Source: Bacilli bacterium (GTDB taxonomy: Bacteria; Bacillota_I; Bacilli_A; RFN20; CAG-826). Taken from it: a DNA stretch of 64,000 bases. The stretch spans positions 1 through 64,000 of the forward strand of contig JAKSHZ010000003.1 in assembly GCA_024399115.1 (NCBI GenBank), given 5' to 3'. The notes under the pieces are model-generated. The model was given only the letters and a program-made list of their open reading frames with translations, made no database searches and had not been told where the DNA came from. Positions 23,933-33,818 of the stretch are shown here, in pieces. The translations under genes and the position numbers were made by a program. The first letter of the stretch is position 1; every line of letters starts with the position of its first letter.

Positions 23933-24526
23933 TTAATTTGAAGTTAAATCAATAACCTCGTCCTTAATAGTTTTCAATATAATTGTGCTAGCAATATTAC
24001 CAAAAATAATAAATTGAAGGACAGCCAAAACAATAATTTTTAAATTAAGTTTCCACTCATATTTTTTTACTTTGTAAATAATATAAGCGATATTTGGAAC
24101 AGCGGATAAAATAATGAAAAATGATGAAAGTAATACAAAAAATACTCCGATTACTACGGAAAATATAGAAATCACAGGGCCGATTGGAGGAACCAAAATA
24201 AATCCTGCAGCCGCTAAGAATATCAACACAGCCATTACAAAATTAATCGCTGAACAAATTGATGCGAATATTTGCAGTATTAAAGAATTTTTAAGAGGAT
24301 TTTCAAATCCTTTAGCAATTGAAACAATGGACATTACCAATATAATTTCAAAACTAATTCCTATAACAAAATATGAGATTATTAAAGCAGTAGTAAAAGA
24401 ACTATCAACTACTTCTGGCACGTTATCGAACATGCCTAATATAAAAACAACTGCCCACAACAAAATGTTGATGATCAAAACAATTGTTTCACAAAATAAA
24501 AGTTTATTTAGATTTATCTTTTTCAT
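23933..24526 (-). CDS. Multi-span membrane protein of unknown function
   Basis: The 197-residue protein has about five hydrophobic segments with Gly/Pro-rich loops and no motif that I recognise. The start at 24526 (MKKINLNKLLF) has AGGGGG just upstream; an in-frame ATG 15 codons earlier lies before that site and is less likely. It follows mgtC by 22 bases on the same strand and may be co-transcribed. It is convergent with the MATE gene, with only 14 bases between the two stops. Confidence 0.7.
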   Translation of the reverse strand: MKKINLNKLLFCETIVLIINILLWAVVFILGMFDNVPEVVDSSFTTALIISYFVIGISFEIILVMSIVSIAKGFENPLKNSLILQIFASICSAINFVMAVLIFLAAAGFILVPPIGPVISIFSVVIGVFFVLLSSFFIILSAVPNIAYIIYKVKKYEWKLNLKIIVLAVLQFIIFGNIASTIILKTIKDEVIDLTSN

Positions 24527-24548
24527 AAAGCCCCCTTGCATACTTGAA

Positions 24549-25313
24549 TTAATGCATGTTTGGTGTATCAATATTGATAATAAAACCAGTAGAAATAAGT
24601 TCTTTCTTTAATAGTTCAATATCGATAGGTAAATTGTTCTTAGAAATAACATTGAAAGAAACTTCAATAAGTTCTTCACCGTTTCTTTCTTCAAACTCTT
24701 GAGAAACGACATTTATTTCTAAATTCATTGTATTTGAAATGTTTAAAATAGCCTTTAAAATTGGCGCACCACTTTTTGCTGTAACAATAACAAAAGCAAC
24801 TTGTCTTGCGATTTTAGTTTCGATCTTGCGGAAGAAAACTAATACCAACCAGACAAAGAAACCCCCGAGTATAGCGAGAACAAAGTTCATTGAGCCACAT
24901 GCCATACCGATTGCCATAGCAAGCCAAATAGTAGATGCGGTAGTTAAACCCTTAACACTACCATTGTTATGGATAATAGTACCAGCGCCTAAGAAACCAA
25001 CACCTGTAACGATACCTGCTGCTAATCTAGCAACGTCTCTATTGTCTCCAGTTTGTGGAAAACCATAAACTGAAATTAACATAATAATGCATGAACCGAT
25101 ACCGACTAAGAGGTGAGTTCTAAGGCCTGCAGTTCTACCTCTTTTTTCTCTTTCTAAACCGATTGTACCAGTTAAAAGAATTGTTAAAATAATTGCCACT
25201 ACACTGAGAAGCAAATTTCCCCAGCTAAAACCACCACCACGACCGAAGTTAGTATTAAATAAGTTTGCGATGTATTGATCAATTGTGGTCACTGAAAAAT
25301 CTAATAATTTCAT
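24549..25313 (-). CDS. MgtC/SapB-family membrane protein
   Basis: The 254-residue protein has the MgtC/SapB signatures: G-L-E-R-E-K-R-G-R-x-A-G-L-R-T-H (about 52-67) and a second block G-V-G-F-L-G-A-G-T-I with A-S-T-I-W-L-A-M-A-I-G. About five membrane segments are followed by a cytosolic ACT-like tail (about 165-254). MgtC proteins are linked to Mg2+ limitation and to control of membrane potential; direct Mg2+ transport is doubtful. GGAGG precedes the ATG. Confidence 0.92.
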   Translation of the reverse strand: MKLLDFSVTTIDQYIANLFNTNFGRGGGFSWGNLLLSVVAIILTILLTGTIGLEREKRGRTAGLRTHLLVGIGSCIIMLISVYGFPQTGDNRDVARLAAGIVTGVGFLGAGTIIHNNGSVKGLTTASTIWLAMAIGMACGSMNFVLAILGGFFVWLVLVFFRKIETKIARQVAFVIVTAKSGAPILKAILNISNTMNLEINVVSQEFEERNGEELIEVSFNVISKNNLPIDIELLKKELISTGFIINIDTPNMH

Positions 25314-25396
25314 GTCTAGCCTCCAAAAGTGTATGTATATCGTAAATTAAAACAATATATTTTTCAATATATAATTTTTATTTAAAATTGCAAAAA

Positions 25397-25424
25397 AATG
25401 ATTCAAGCATCTGCCTGAATCATT
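25397..25424 (-). terminator. Terminator of the PPi-PFK gene
   Basis: Nine-base perfect arms AATGATTCA and TGAATCATT, then seven T on the minus strand. Confidence 0.85.
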
Positions 25425-25439
25425 TTGAGTTTAATTTAC

Positions 25440-27104
25440 CTATTTGCTTTTTTCTAAAGCTAATGTTCTAGTTGTTAAATCACAAACTTCAGCTGGTCCA
25501 TAATATTGGATTGCACCTGGGAATGTGAAGCAAGTTTCAACTGCCCATTCATCTCTATGTGCTTCAAAGTATTTAAATGGAGCACCATCGAGTTCGACTA
25601 AAGCTTTTCTGATAACTGGTTTATCTTCACCATGTCTTCTTTCGATGTTCATCATCTTAGTGATTGGCATACCACCAGCGACCCATTGTTCAGCTGGCTT
25701 GCTTAAGTTAGAAACTTTTGATAAGTAACCGTTGAAACCGTATTGGATTAACATGAATGCGTTATAACCAAGTGAGTAGCAGTAGTCTGCATCGAAGTTA
25801 CTTGGGAATGCACATCTTCCTTCGTAACCGAAGAAGTGATGTTGTGTACCGAATTTACCATTGAATTCACCTTTAGCTTTTCTATCTTTTAAGATATTAC
25901 CGACTAATTCAGCGAATAATTTTTCTGATTCAATTAATGAGACTTGAACGTTACCGTGTGGATCTCTTTCTAAGAATAATTGTTGTTGAATGCTTTCTGG
26001 GAGTAATGCGAATACTGCCATAGATTCTTTTGTTAAACCTTTTTCAATGAAAGCATATTTGTCAGCCCAAGAATCTAATGCATTGAATGCATCAGCTTTT
26101 GAACCTGCTAATAATTCGTTAATTTCAGCGATTAACTTACCGAATTCTGGAACGAATTCAACGATACCTTCTGGAATGATTGCAACGCCGAAGTTCATAC
26201 CTTTGTTGCTTCTAGCAACTACTGAATCAGCGATTTGGTTAGCGATTTGAGATAATGACATCTTCTTAGCTGCAACTTCTTCACCGATTAAACAGATGTT
26301 TGGTTGAGTTTCAAGAGCACATTCAAGAGCGACATGTGAAGCGCTACGGCCCATAACTTTAATAAAGTGCCAATATTTTTTAGCTGAGTTAGCGTCTCTT
26401 TCGATGTTACCGATTAATTCACTGTATGTTTTTGTAGCAGTATCGAAACCGAAAGAACATTCGATGTCTTCGTTCTTTAAGTCACCATCGATTGTCTTTG
26501 GACATCCGATAACTTGAACGCCTGTATTGTGAGCTGCGAAGTATTCAGCTAAGATACCTGCGTTTGTATTTGAGTCATCGCCACCGATGATAACGATAGC
26601 TGTTACTCCATGTTTTTTACAAACTTCAGTAGCAATTGCGAATTGTTCTTCTGTTTCAAGTTTAGTTCTTCCTGAACCAATAATGTCGAATCCGCCAGTG
26701 TTTCTGAATTGGTCAATGTATTCATCATCAAAGATGATGTATTTATCTTCGATTAATCCGCTAGGACCACCTTTGAAACCAATTAAGACGTTATCTTTAT
26801 TAGTTGCTTTGAGTGCGTCATATAAACCTGAGACAACGTTATGTCCGCCTGGAGCTTGTCCACCAGAGAGGATAACGCCGACTACTTGTTTTTTAGCGAC
26901 TGAAGTGTTTGTTCCTTTTTCAAATGTGATTTCTTTTTTACCGTATGTGTTTGGGAATAAAGCAGCAATCTTTTCTTGATCAGCGACTGATTGAGTAGCT
27001 GCGCCTTCTTTAACACAGATTTCTGAAATGCCGTTTCTTAACATTCCTGGTAATTTAGGTTGATATTGATATCTTGCCTTTTGTAATGGTGATAATTCTT
27101 TCAT
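25440..27104 (-). CDS. pfp: Pyrophosphate-fructose 6-phosphate 1-phosphotransferase (long PFP type)
   Basis: The 554-residue enzyme phosphorylates fructose 6-phosphate with pyrophosphate instead of ATP, reversibly. G-G-D-D-S-N-T-N-A shows the Asp that marks PPi-dependent enzymes in place of the Gly of [16 protein letters not shown] and [12 protein letters not shown] are further family motifs, and the length fits the long 'plant-type' PFP. AAGGAGAAAA precedes the ATG. Use of PPi saves ATP, which suits a fermentative organism. Confidence 0.95.
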   Translation of the reverse strand: MKELSPLQKARYQYQPKLPGMLRNGISEICVKEGAATQSVADQEKIAALFPNTYGKKEITFEKGTNTSVAKKQVVGVILSGGQAPGGHNVVSGLYDALKATNKDNVLIGFKGGPSGLIEDKYIIFDDEYIDQFRNTGGFDIIGSGRTKLETEEQFAIATEVCKKHGVTAIVIIGGDDSNTNAGILAEYFAAHNTGVQVIGCPKTIDGDLKNEDIECSFGFDTATKTYSELIGNIERDANSAKKYWHFIKVMGRSASHVALECALETQPNICLIGEEVAAKKMSLSQIANQIADSVVARSNKGMNFGVAIIPEGIVEFVPEFGKLIAEINELLAGSKADAFNALDSWADKYAFIEKGLTKESMAVFALLPESIQQQLFLERDPHGNVQVSLIESEKLFAELVGNILKDRKAKGEFNGKFGTQHHFFGYEGRCAFPSNFDADYCYSLGYNAFMLIQYGFNGYLSKVSNLSKPAEQWVAGGMPITKMMNIERRHGEDKPVIRKALVELDGAPFKYFEAHRDEWAVETCFTFPGAIQYYGPAEVCDLTTRTLALEKSK

Positions 27105-27143
27105 GTTATTTTCTCCTTACCGCGAATTATTATATCACTAAAA

Positions 27144-27175
27144 ATAAAAAACACCATTCTATAAAAGAATGATGT
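27144..27175 (-). terminator. Terminator whose stem overlaps the end of asnA
   Basis: Arms acaccattct (27151-27160) and agaatgatgt (27166-27175) pair with one mismatch and T follows on the minus strand. The asnA stop codon lies inside the structure. Confidence 0.7.
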
Positions 27176-28151
27176 TGCTTTTTTTGAATTCTTCTATGTC
27201 GCTTTCGCTCCAGAATGATGATTGAACTTCACCAATATGAGCTTTGTTTAACATATACATACACAATCTTGATTGACCAATACCACCGCCAATTGTTAAC
27301 GGAAGCTCATCAGCAATGATTGATTTATGATATGGCATTTCAAGTTTAAATAATTCGTTCTTCTCAGATAACTGAGAAACTAATGAGTCTTTATTAACTC
27401 TAATACCCATACTTGATACTTCAAATGCGATATCTAAGAGAGGGTAATATAACATTAAGTCGCCATTAAGTGCCCAGTCATCATAATCACTAGCACGTGC
27501 ATCATGAATTGTTCCGTCACTTAACTTATTACCAATATTCATAATGAATACAGCTTTATGTTCTTTACAGATAGCGTGTTCTCTTTCTTTAGAAGTTACA
27601 CCTGGATATTTCTTTAAAAGTTCTTCACTAGTAACGAACGTCACCTCTTTAGGTAATTCGTTTTTGAAAACTGGATAAGTCTCACAAACAAAATCAAATG
27701 TTTCTAAGAATGCTTCATAGATTTTTCTAACGATTTCTTTTAAGAATTCGACGTTTCTTTGTTCCTTAGTTATGACTTTTTCCCAGTCCCATTGATCGAC
27801 ATATAATGAATGTAAATTATCAGTTACTTCATTAGGTCTAATAGCGTTCATATCGGTATATAAGCCACTTAATGAGTATTTTTTAAGTGCGAATCTCTTC
27901 CATTTAGCTAATGATTGAACAATCTCTAACTTTTTCCCATCTAATAAATTAAATGAAACAGCTTTTTCGGTACCAGATAAGTTATCATTAAGACCAGTCT
28001 CTGGTTCGACAAATAAAGGAGCACTAACTCTTGAAAGGCCTAAGTTTCTAGATAAATTAGTCTCGAAACTACCTTTGATAAGCTTAATAGCTTTCTGTGT
28101 TTCAACAACGTCTAATGGGGAATAATAATTTTTAACAAATATTTTACTCAT
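27159..28151 (-). CDS. asnA: Aspartate-ammonia ligase (asparagine synthetase A)
   Basis: The 330-residue class II tRNA-synthetase-like enzyme makes asparagine from aspartate and ammonia with ATP. Family blocks are visible: R-V-S-A-P-L-F-V (about 41-48), L-Y-T-D-M-N-A-I-R, V-D-Q-W-D-W-E, and T-I-G-G-G-I-G-Q-S-R. Length is normal. There is no ribosome-binding site; instead TATTAT (28159-28164) ends seven bases before the ATG, so the mRNA is probably leaderless. Confidence 0.96.
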   Translation of the reverse strand: MSKIFVKNYYSPLDVVETQKAIKLIKGSFETNLSRNLGLSRVSAPLFVEPETGLNDNLSGTEKAVSFNLLDGKKLEIVQSLAKWKRFALKKYSLSGLYTDMNAIRPNEVTDNLHSLYVDQWDWEKVITKEQRNVEFLKEIVRKIYEAFLETFDFVCETYPVFKNELPKEVTFVTSEELLKKYPGVTSKEREHAICKEHKAVFIMNIGNKLSDGTIHDARASDYDDWALNGDLMLYYPLLDIAFEVSSMGIRVNKDSLVSQLSEKNELFKLEMPYHKSIIADELPLTIGGGIGQSRLCMYMLNKAHIGEVQSSFWSESDIEEFKKSNIILL

Positions 28152-28255
28152 AACAAAAATAATACTAGTTTTATAAACCTTTTAAAATATCAATTTCATA
28201 TAGTTTCCATATTTTTCGAAATCAAAAATATTATTGTAACATCTTAAAATTCTCT

Positions 28256-30016
28256 TTATAAAAAGTCATCAAGATCATTGATAGAATTTGGTGGGCTAAA
28301 AGAAGATGCAGACTCGTCAACTTCAATTGACAACGATAGCATTATTTCAGCATTGCATGTGCTCGAATAGCTTTCAGAACTTTCTAAGAAAGCATTCGTA
28401 TATGAGTATATTTTCAAATATAGATTTGAAAATTCTCCATCTTTAAATTCTATATTTATTGATCCATATAAAGGCGACGTTAATACTTTTTCTCCAAAAA
28501 TTTTGGCACTTTTATTGCAATCCGAAATAAAAGAAAAATCAAAAATCTCATTAATTTTGTATAAAAATGATTTGCCTAAAACATTAGAATCCTCAGCAAA
28601 ATTTATATTGCAAGTAAATATTTGTGTTTGTTTTTCATCATTATCAGAATATATAAACATTGTAATATCCCTTGGATTGAAGGTGTCAAGAAGATAGAAT
28701 CCATCGCTATACCTTCCAGTTTTTTCTCCTAAATCCACATAAGTGCCATCTGATACATTTAGAACATGATTTTCTTTATTTCTAAATCTTGTGATAGCTC
28801 CAGTGAAATCCGAAATTCCTACATCATGATAAAAATCATTATCTTTGTAATTAGATGACAATTGATAATAATTGAAATAGTATTTTTCATTATTAATTGT
28901 TGTATTATGCGAATAACCTTCTACTTTTAAATTAAGATCGTTTTTATCCTTACTAAAAAATTTTACAGAAGTGTTTAAAAGATAATTGTATTTATATGCA
29001 TTTTTGCTTTTTAATGTGTCTAAAGAATCAATTAAAAATTGTTTCTTTTCTTGAAATCTAGTTCCTGTAAAATAAACATCATCATTATTTAATTCATGAT
29101 CAGAAATTTGTCTTAAATCTTCCTTGATTGTAAACTGATAATCTATATTCAATGAAGAATTATTGTTTTCTAATTTAGTTTTAATATAAAACTTTTCAAT
29201 TTTCTCATTATTAAAAATAATTGATAGCTTTGAAACGCCAAATTTATTGTAATTAGTCCTAATAGAATCTAAAAGAATTTTGCTTTCAACATACTCTTCA
29301 AGACACTCGATTAAAGCTAAGTTTTCATTTAAAGTTCCTAAACAAAGCTCTTCATTTTGTGATGAAATCTCTATGTTTTGGTATTTATGCACATTTTGAA
29401 GGAAAATGTTATAAAAAGAAAGTTGCTTTTCTTCATCAAAAATAGATTCAGTGTAATTCTTTTTATTCAAACTATTGTCATATAAAAAAGAGATTAATTT
29501 ACTATTGATGACACCGGATTTTTTGTATCCTTTTTGAAAAAAATTACCTGTATTTTTGTGCGAATCTAAATAGTTAATTGGCTCAAGATTATCATAAAAA
29601 TATTGAAAAGAGCCTACACTATCTCCGGTAAATTCTTTTCCATCCAATGTATAAGAAGCCGATAAATTGTATTCAATGTTTATTCCTTTATTATTCTCGT
29701 TCAAAGTGTTTTCTACAAATTGATTATAAGCTAAGTCGGAAGGAATAAACTTTGCATATACGGATATATTATCTTCACATCTAATAGGCAATTGAAATCT
29801 ATTAGAAAAAGAAGAATCCGTATACCAACCACAAAAACAAAAGCCGTCTTTTTTTGGTTCTAAAAATTCATTTATAATATTGTTTCTTTTCACATATGAG
29901 TTTTCTAAATCAGTGTTTACATAGCTTATGCAAACCATATCTTCAGTTGAAGGATTAACGCATCCAGTTAAAGATAGCAACAAGCTCCATACTCCAATTG
30001 CAAAAATCTTTTTCAT
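28256..30016 (-). CDS. Large lipoprotein with an InlB-type repeat
   Basis: The 586-residue lipoprotein (lipobox L-T-G-C) begins with a Listeria-Bacteroides (InlB B-repeat) unit: F-C-G-W-Y-T-D-S-S-F at about 52-61 and I-S-V-Y-A-K-F at about 78-84. The remainder is Asn/Ser/Tyr-rich with alternating strands, typical of a surface protein, and no catalytic motif is visible. I start at the ATG at 30016, which has AGAGGTAGGAAG before it. It begins four bases after the stop of the secreted two-module protein at 30021-32438, so they are one operon and may act together at the cell surface. Confidence 0.78.
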   Translation of the reverse strand: MKKIFAIGVWSLLLSLTGCVNPSTEDMVCISYVNTDLENSYVKRNNIINEFLEPKKDGFCFCGWYTDSSFSNRFQLPIRCEDNISVYAKFIPSDLAYNQFVENTLNENNKGINIEYNLSASYTLDGKEFTGDSVGSFQYFYDNLEPINYLDSHKNTGNFFQKGYKKSGVINSKLISFLYDNSLNKKNYTESIFDEEKQLSFYNIFLQNVHKYQNIEISSQNEELCLGTLNENLALIECLEEYVESKILLDSIRTNYNKFGVSKLSIIFNNEKIEKFYIKTKLENNNSSLNIDYQFTIKEDLRQISDHELNNDDVYFTGTRFQEKKQFLIDSLDTLKSKNAYKYNYLLNTSVKFFSKDKNDLNLKVEGYSHNTTINNEKYYFNYYQLSSNYKDNDFYHDVGISDFTGAITRFRNKENHVLNVSDGTYVDLGEKTGRYSDGFYLLDTFNPRDITMFIYSDNDEKQTQIFTCNINFAEDSNVLGKSFLYKINEIFDFSFISDCNKSAKIFGEKVLTSPLYGSINIEFKDGEFSNLYLKIYSYTNAFLESSESYSSTCNAEIMLSLSIEVDESASSFSPPNSINDLDDFL

Positions 30017-30020
30017 CTTC

Positions 30021-32438
30021 CTACCTCTGTACAATCTCATTAAGTTCATTTAGATAATAGTAACCTGTTTTCATTTCAAAATTATTACCATCATACAAGG
30101 AAAAATTCGATGAAACTTCATAAAACCCAACAAAAATTGGATATGTGAACCATGAAAAATTGTCAAAAAGCAATGTCATCCCATCATTAGGTAAATTTTC
30201 AGGATCTAAAATTACGTTTCTATTAGAATCGCAATTAGTCACAAAATTAACTCCAGCTTTATGAGACCATGTCCCATCTTGATTTTGCCTATACCAGTGA
30301 AAATCGCTATATGAGCACACCAAAGCAACTTTATAATGGCCCTCCGAACAAATACTAAATTTATTATCTAATCTCCTAAAATAGAAGTCTTGATTAATTG
30401 AGTCAATATAAGTCAACTTCTCTAGCGAATTTCCTGAAAAATAATTTTGAAAATTCTCCCACGAATATCCATCGGAATTTCCTGGACTTGGACGATAAGA
30501 ATTTATCATATTAAAAGCGTACGAATAACAGTTATATCTTACTGTATCGTTGTTCCAAAACTCTTCGTCTTGAGATAATTCACTTCCGCTTGGTTCCATA
30601 AATTCCTGTTTTAAAGCATCTCTTTCTTCGGAAACATACATCTTACCGAGGCAAATTCTACCCAAATTTTGAGATGTACGTATTTCTTCTGAAACGTGCC
30701 CATAAAATCTTATTCTATTTACAGCATAAGGAAAAGTAGCGCTAAATAATTTATAACTACCATCATTACTAAACATATTTATATCTGAAATACTGTCAAA
30801 TAGAGTTATTCCGTTTCTATAGGATGGAAAATAACCGACACTATCGACATAATCCTCTCTATAATAATCTAATCCGATTTTGTACTCTCTGTTAGGATTA
30901 CCAATTCTTTCATAGTCAAAAGAATTCCATATTGACGCTTCGAAATCTATCCTAACTATAGGGGTAGCAAATGTAAACTCTATATATGCAAAGTTTTCTC
31001 CTGTATGAATAAAAGACATAACAAAGCAACGTCTTTCATAATCAAATCTTGTTCTATAGTGAGTTGTGAAAAAATCACAGCCATCATTACTTGTTCCTCT
31101 AATTAATTTAGTAGTACACATAGGGTCTCTTAGAAGATCAATATAAGTTCCCCTATGATTTCCTGTGTATCCCCAATCCTCTGGTTTAATTAGATGCGAA
31201 TTATAATTACATTGTTGCGTAGGAATGTCCAAATTTTCTATAAATGTGTATAAAGAATCGGATTCATGGCCAAAAGAAAATTCAAAGCTAATATAAACAA
31301 AAAATTTATCACCGGTCAAATTTGATATAACATTATTCCAATCATTTAATGAAAATGAGTATGAAGAATATGGCGAAAGGACCTCACCATCAAATATCAT
31401 TGTGTTATATTGATCCAAAACATTGATAGAGCAATTCGTAATATCCTCTTCAATGATATCCAAAAAATTATAATCCAAATCTAAACAAGGATTTAAATCT
31501 CTATAAAGAGAATTTCTTGGTTCAATACTCGTCGCGCCAAATAGGGAGCATACACAAATTTCTTCTTCCGAATCATTCATAAATGACATTGAACAAAATG
31601 CATCACCAGTATATTTTAGACAATATGCTCCACAAATCGTTAAATCTTGAATATCAGAAGTTAAAACACAAGATAAAGATTCGTTGTTATAATCTCTCAG
31701 GCCTGTATGTACATAATACGCATCTCTTTCATGGTCGTAACCATAAGCAACCATAGTATGATTTCCCAAAAGTGTACTTGTGGTATTTAACACGACGGGG
31801 TATTTATACGATAAATTCTCTTTAATAAAGGAATCTAGTTCTATTTCATCGTAATTATCGCAAGATACGATTTGAACCACGTTTGTCGATAAATATCTGT
31901 CAAACATTAAATAGTTCGAAAGCAAACTAATTTGTTCGTATTGTGTTAGAGCGAATTTGTAATTACCATACTCATATGACTTATTAATCAAAAAATAATC
32001 CAAATATTCGCTATAGTTATCTTCTACAATAGAAGAAAAAGATTCGTTGTTATGAATGCTTAAATCTATTTGTATTGCTGGAGATTCAGTCCAACTAAAA
32101 CTATTCTCATTTAAATATATAACTTCTTTTTTTTCAAATTTTTCATCTATGAATGAATCATTCAAAAAAACATCGTAAAAAGATAGAATCATAGACATTG
32201 AAACATATGAACATGTGCCATTTGAATTATTCGGAACATTATGATTCAAATTATAAAAATAACTAAAAGTTAAATCTTTTTCAAATTCATAAGTATGTTC
32301 ATATTCATTAATTTGGGATAAATATGAAATTGCCTCACTACTTACTCTATCTGAAAACGCCTTATCGTTAGTACTTTTAAAAAAACAATTAACAGAAAAA
32401 TTCATCAACAAAGATATAATCGCAATTATAATTTTCAT
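30021..32438 (-). CDS. Secreted protein with a C39-like cysteine peptidase domain and a second Cys/His module
   Basis: The 805-residue protein has an N-terminal signal segment. The first module (about 50-275) has the papain/C39-like N-G-T-C-S-Y-V-S-M-S-M-I-L-S (Cys76) and G-N-H-T-M-V-A-Y-G-Y-D (His227). A beta-rich middle follows. The C-terminal module (about 630-760) has Y-N-C-Y-S-Y-A-F-N (Cys637) and H-W-Y-R-Q (His714), then W-S-H-K-A-G (His726), an arrangement also seen in unnamed NlpC/papain-like domains. Two cysteine peptidases in one chain are therefore possible, but neither is proven. AAGGGG lies upstream. Operon with the 28256-30016 lipoprotein. Confidence 0.72.
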   Translation of the reverse strand: MKIIIAIISLLMNFSVNCFFKSTNDKAFSDRVSSEAISYLSQINEYEHTYEFEKDLTFSYFYNLNHNVPNNSNGTCSYVSMSMILSFYDVFLNDSFIDEKFEKKEVIYLNENSFSWTESPAIQIDLSIHNNESFSSIVEDNYSEYLDYFLINKSYEYGNYKFALTQYEQISLLSNYLMFDRYLSTNVVQIVSCDNYDEIELDSFIKENLSYKYPVVLNTTSTLLGNHTMVAYGYDHERDAYYVHTGLRDYNNESLSCVLTSDIQDLTICGAYCLKYTGDAFCSMSFMNDSEEEICVCSLFGATSIEPRNSLYRDLNPCLDLDYNFLDIIEEDITNCSINVLDQYNTMIFDGEVLSPYSSYSFSLNDWNNVISNLTGDKFFVYISFEFSFGHESDSLYTFIENLDIPTQQCNYNSHLIKPEDWGYTGNHRGTYIDLLRDPMCTTKLIRGTSNDGCDFFTTHYRTRFDYERRCFVMSFIHTGENFAYIEFTFATPIVRIDFEASIWNSFDYERIGNPNREYKIGLDYYREDYVDSVGYFPSYRNGITLFDSISDINMFSNDGSYKLFSATFPYAVNRIRFYGHVSEEIRTSQNLGRICLGKMYVSEERDALKQEFMEPSGSELSQDEEFWNNDTVRYNCYSYAFNMINSYRPSPGNSDGYSWENFQNYFSGNSLEKLTYIDSINQDFYFRRLDNKFSICSEGHYKVALVCSYSDFHWYRQNQDGTWSHKAGVNFVTNCDSNRNVILDPENLPNDGMTLLFDNFSWFTYPIFVGFYEVSSNFSLYDGNNFEMKTGYYYLNELNEIVQR

Positions 32439-32533
32439 TATCAGTTAAGCCCCTTTATTTCTTTTATGATAATGTAATACATGATTGTAAACAATACTTT
32501 TCTAATAGATTGTTTTATGATAATTTAGTTCAT

Positions 32534-33781
32534 ATGATTAATCAAATTAACAAAAAAATATTAAACTTAGCAACTAAGTCTGATGTTGAATTGAAAAATA
32601 TATACGAAAAAATAGATAGAATTGCAATGCTCAATTCGGATCGTATTTTAAGTGCTTTCATTGAAAATAAGGTCTCATATACCGACTTTGCTGATATCAA
32701 TGGTTATGGAAACTACGATACAGGCAGAGATAAATTAGAAAAGATTTTCTCTTCTGTTTTAGGTACAGAAGACGCATTAGTTCGTCCTCAAATCATGAGC
32801 GGAACTAACGCTATTTATATCACTTTCACTGCACTCCTTAAACCAGGGGATACAATGATCTCAATCACTGGTCAACCATATGATTCGCTTCAAGAAATGA
32901 TTGGATTAAGTGGAACTTCATCTCAATCATTAAAATGTTTAGGAATTAAATACGAACAAATCGACTTAATCGATAATAATTTCGATATAAACGCAATCAA
33001 AAATAGGTTAAGCCAAGGTAATGTTAAGTTAGTTGAGATTCAACGTTCTAGAGGTTATTCTTCTAGACTCTCACTAACTATCGAAAAAATCGAAGAAGTA
33101 ATCAAAGAAATTAGAAGCGTTAATAAAGACGTAATCATCATGGTAGATAACTGCTATGGAGAACTCGTTGAAGATAAAGAACCAGGTCACATCGGAGCTG
33201 ACGTAGTTGTTGGTTCCCTAATGAAAAATTTAGGCGGTGGCGTTGCATCTACAGGCGGATATATCGCAGGTAATAAAGAAATTATTGAAATGGTCGCAGA
33301 TAGATTAACTGCACCTGGAATTGGAAAAGAACAAGGTGCTAATTTCAATTTAAATAACACTTTCTTTAAAGGCGTTTTCCTAGCTCCAAACGCAGTTAAA
33401 AACGCTCTTAAAACTTCTATCTTTGCTGCTTATATGCTTGAAAAATTAGGGTTCGATGAAGTTTCCCCAAAATATAACGATGTAAGAACTGATATTATCC
33501 AAACTGTTGGACTCAAAAATAAAGAAAACCTTGTTAAATTCGCACAAGGTATTCAAGAATCTTCACCAGTTGATAGCTTTGTTCACGTAATGCCTGCACC
33601 AATGCCAGGATATCCATTTGATGAAGTTATGGCGGCAGGATCATTTACCCAAGGCTCAACTATTGAATTAAGCGCTGACGCTCCAGTTATCGAGCCTTAT
33701 ACTTTGTATATGCAAGGTGGTTTAACCCAAGAATATGGTAAGTTAGGTATCATGCTTGCATTATCTAAAATAAGTAAATAA
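32534..33781 (+). CDS. PLP-dependent lyase of the aluminium-resistance / methionine gamma-lyase-like family
   Basis: The 415-residue product belongs to the family often labelled 'aluminum resistance protein' or 'methionine gamma-lyase family protein', with a fold-type I PLP enzyme pattern. R-P-Q-I-M-S-G-T-N-A-I and a long E-I-Q-R-S-R-G-Y block are present, with M-V-D-N-C-Y-G-E for the cofactor Asp, and G-S-L-M-K-N-L-G-G-G for the Schiff-base lysine. The true reaction is not established. I start at 32534; an ATG eight codons upstream is less like the family. A TATGAT/GATAAT box just before it and no ribosome-binding site suggest a near-leaderless mRNA. Confidence 0.88.
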   Translation: MINQINKKILNLATKSDVELKNIYEKIDRIAMLNSDRILSAFIENKVSYTDFADINGYGNYDTGRDKLEKIFSSVLGTEDALVRPQIMSGTNAIYITFTALLKPGDTMISITGQPYDSLQEMIGLSGTSSQSLKCLGIKYEQIDLIDNNFDINAIKNRLSQGNVKLVEIQRSRGYSSRLSLTIEKIEEVIKEIRSVNKDVIIMVDNCYGELVEDKEPGHIGADVVVGSLMKNLGGGVASTGGYIAGNKEIIEMVADRLTAPGIGKEQGANFNLNNTFFKGVFLAPNAVKNALKTSIFAAYMLEKLGFDEVSPKYNDVRTDIIQTVGLKNKENLVKFAQGIQESSPVDSFVHVMPAPMPGYPFDEVMAAGSFTQGSTIELSADAPVIEPYTLYMQGGLTQEYGKLGIMLALSKISK

Positions 33782-33790
33782 AAGAAAAGG

Positions 33791-33818
33791 GGTCAATAGG
33801 TTACGCACCGTATTGACC
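33791..33818 (-). terminator. Terminator overlapping the end of the SDR gene
   Basis: Perfect 8-bp arms GGTCAATA (33791-33798) and TATTGACC (33811-33818). The SDR stop codon sits in the loop and a T-rich tail follows on the minus strand. Convergent with the lyase gene. Confidence 0.75.
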
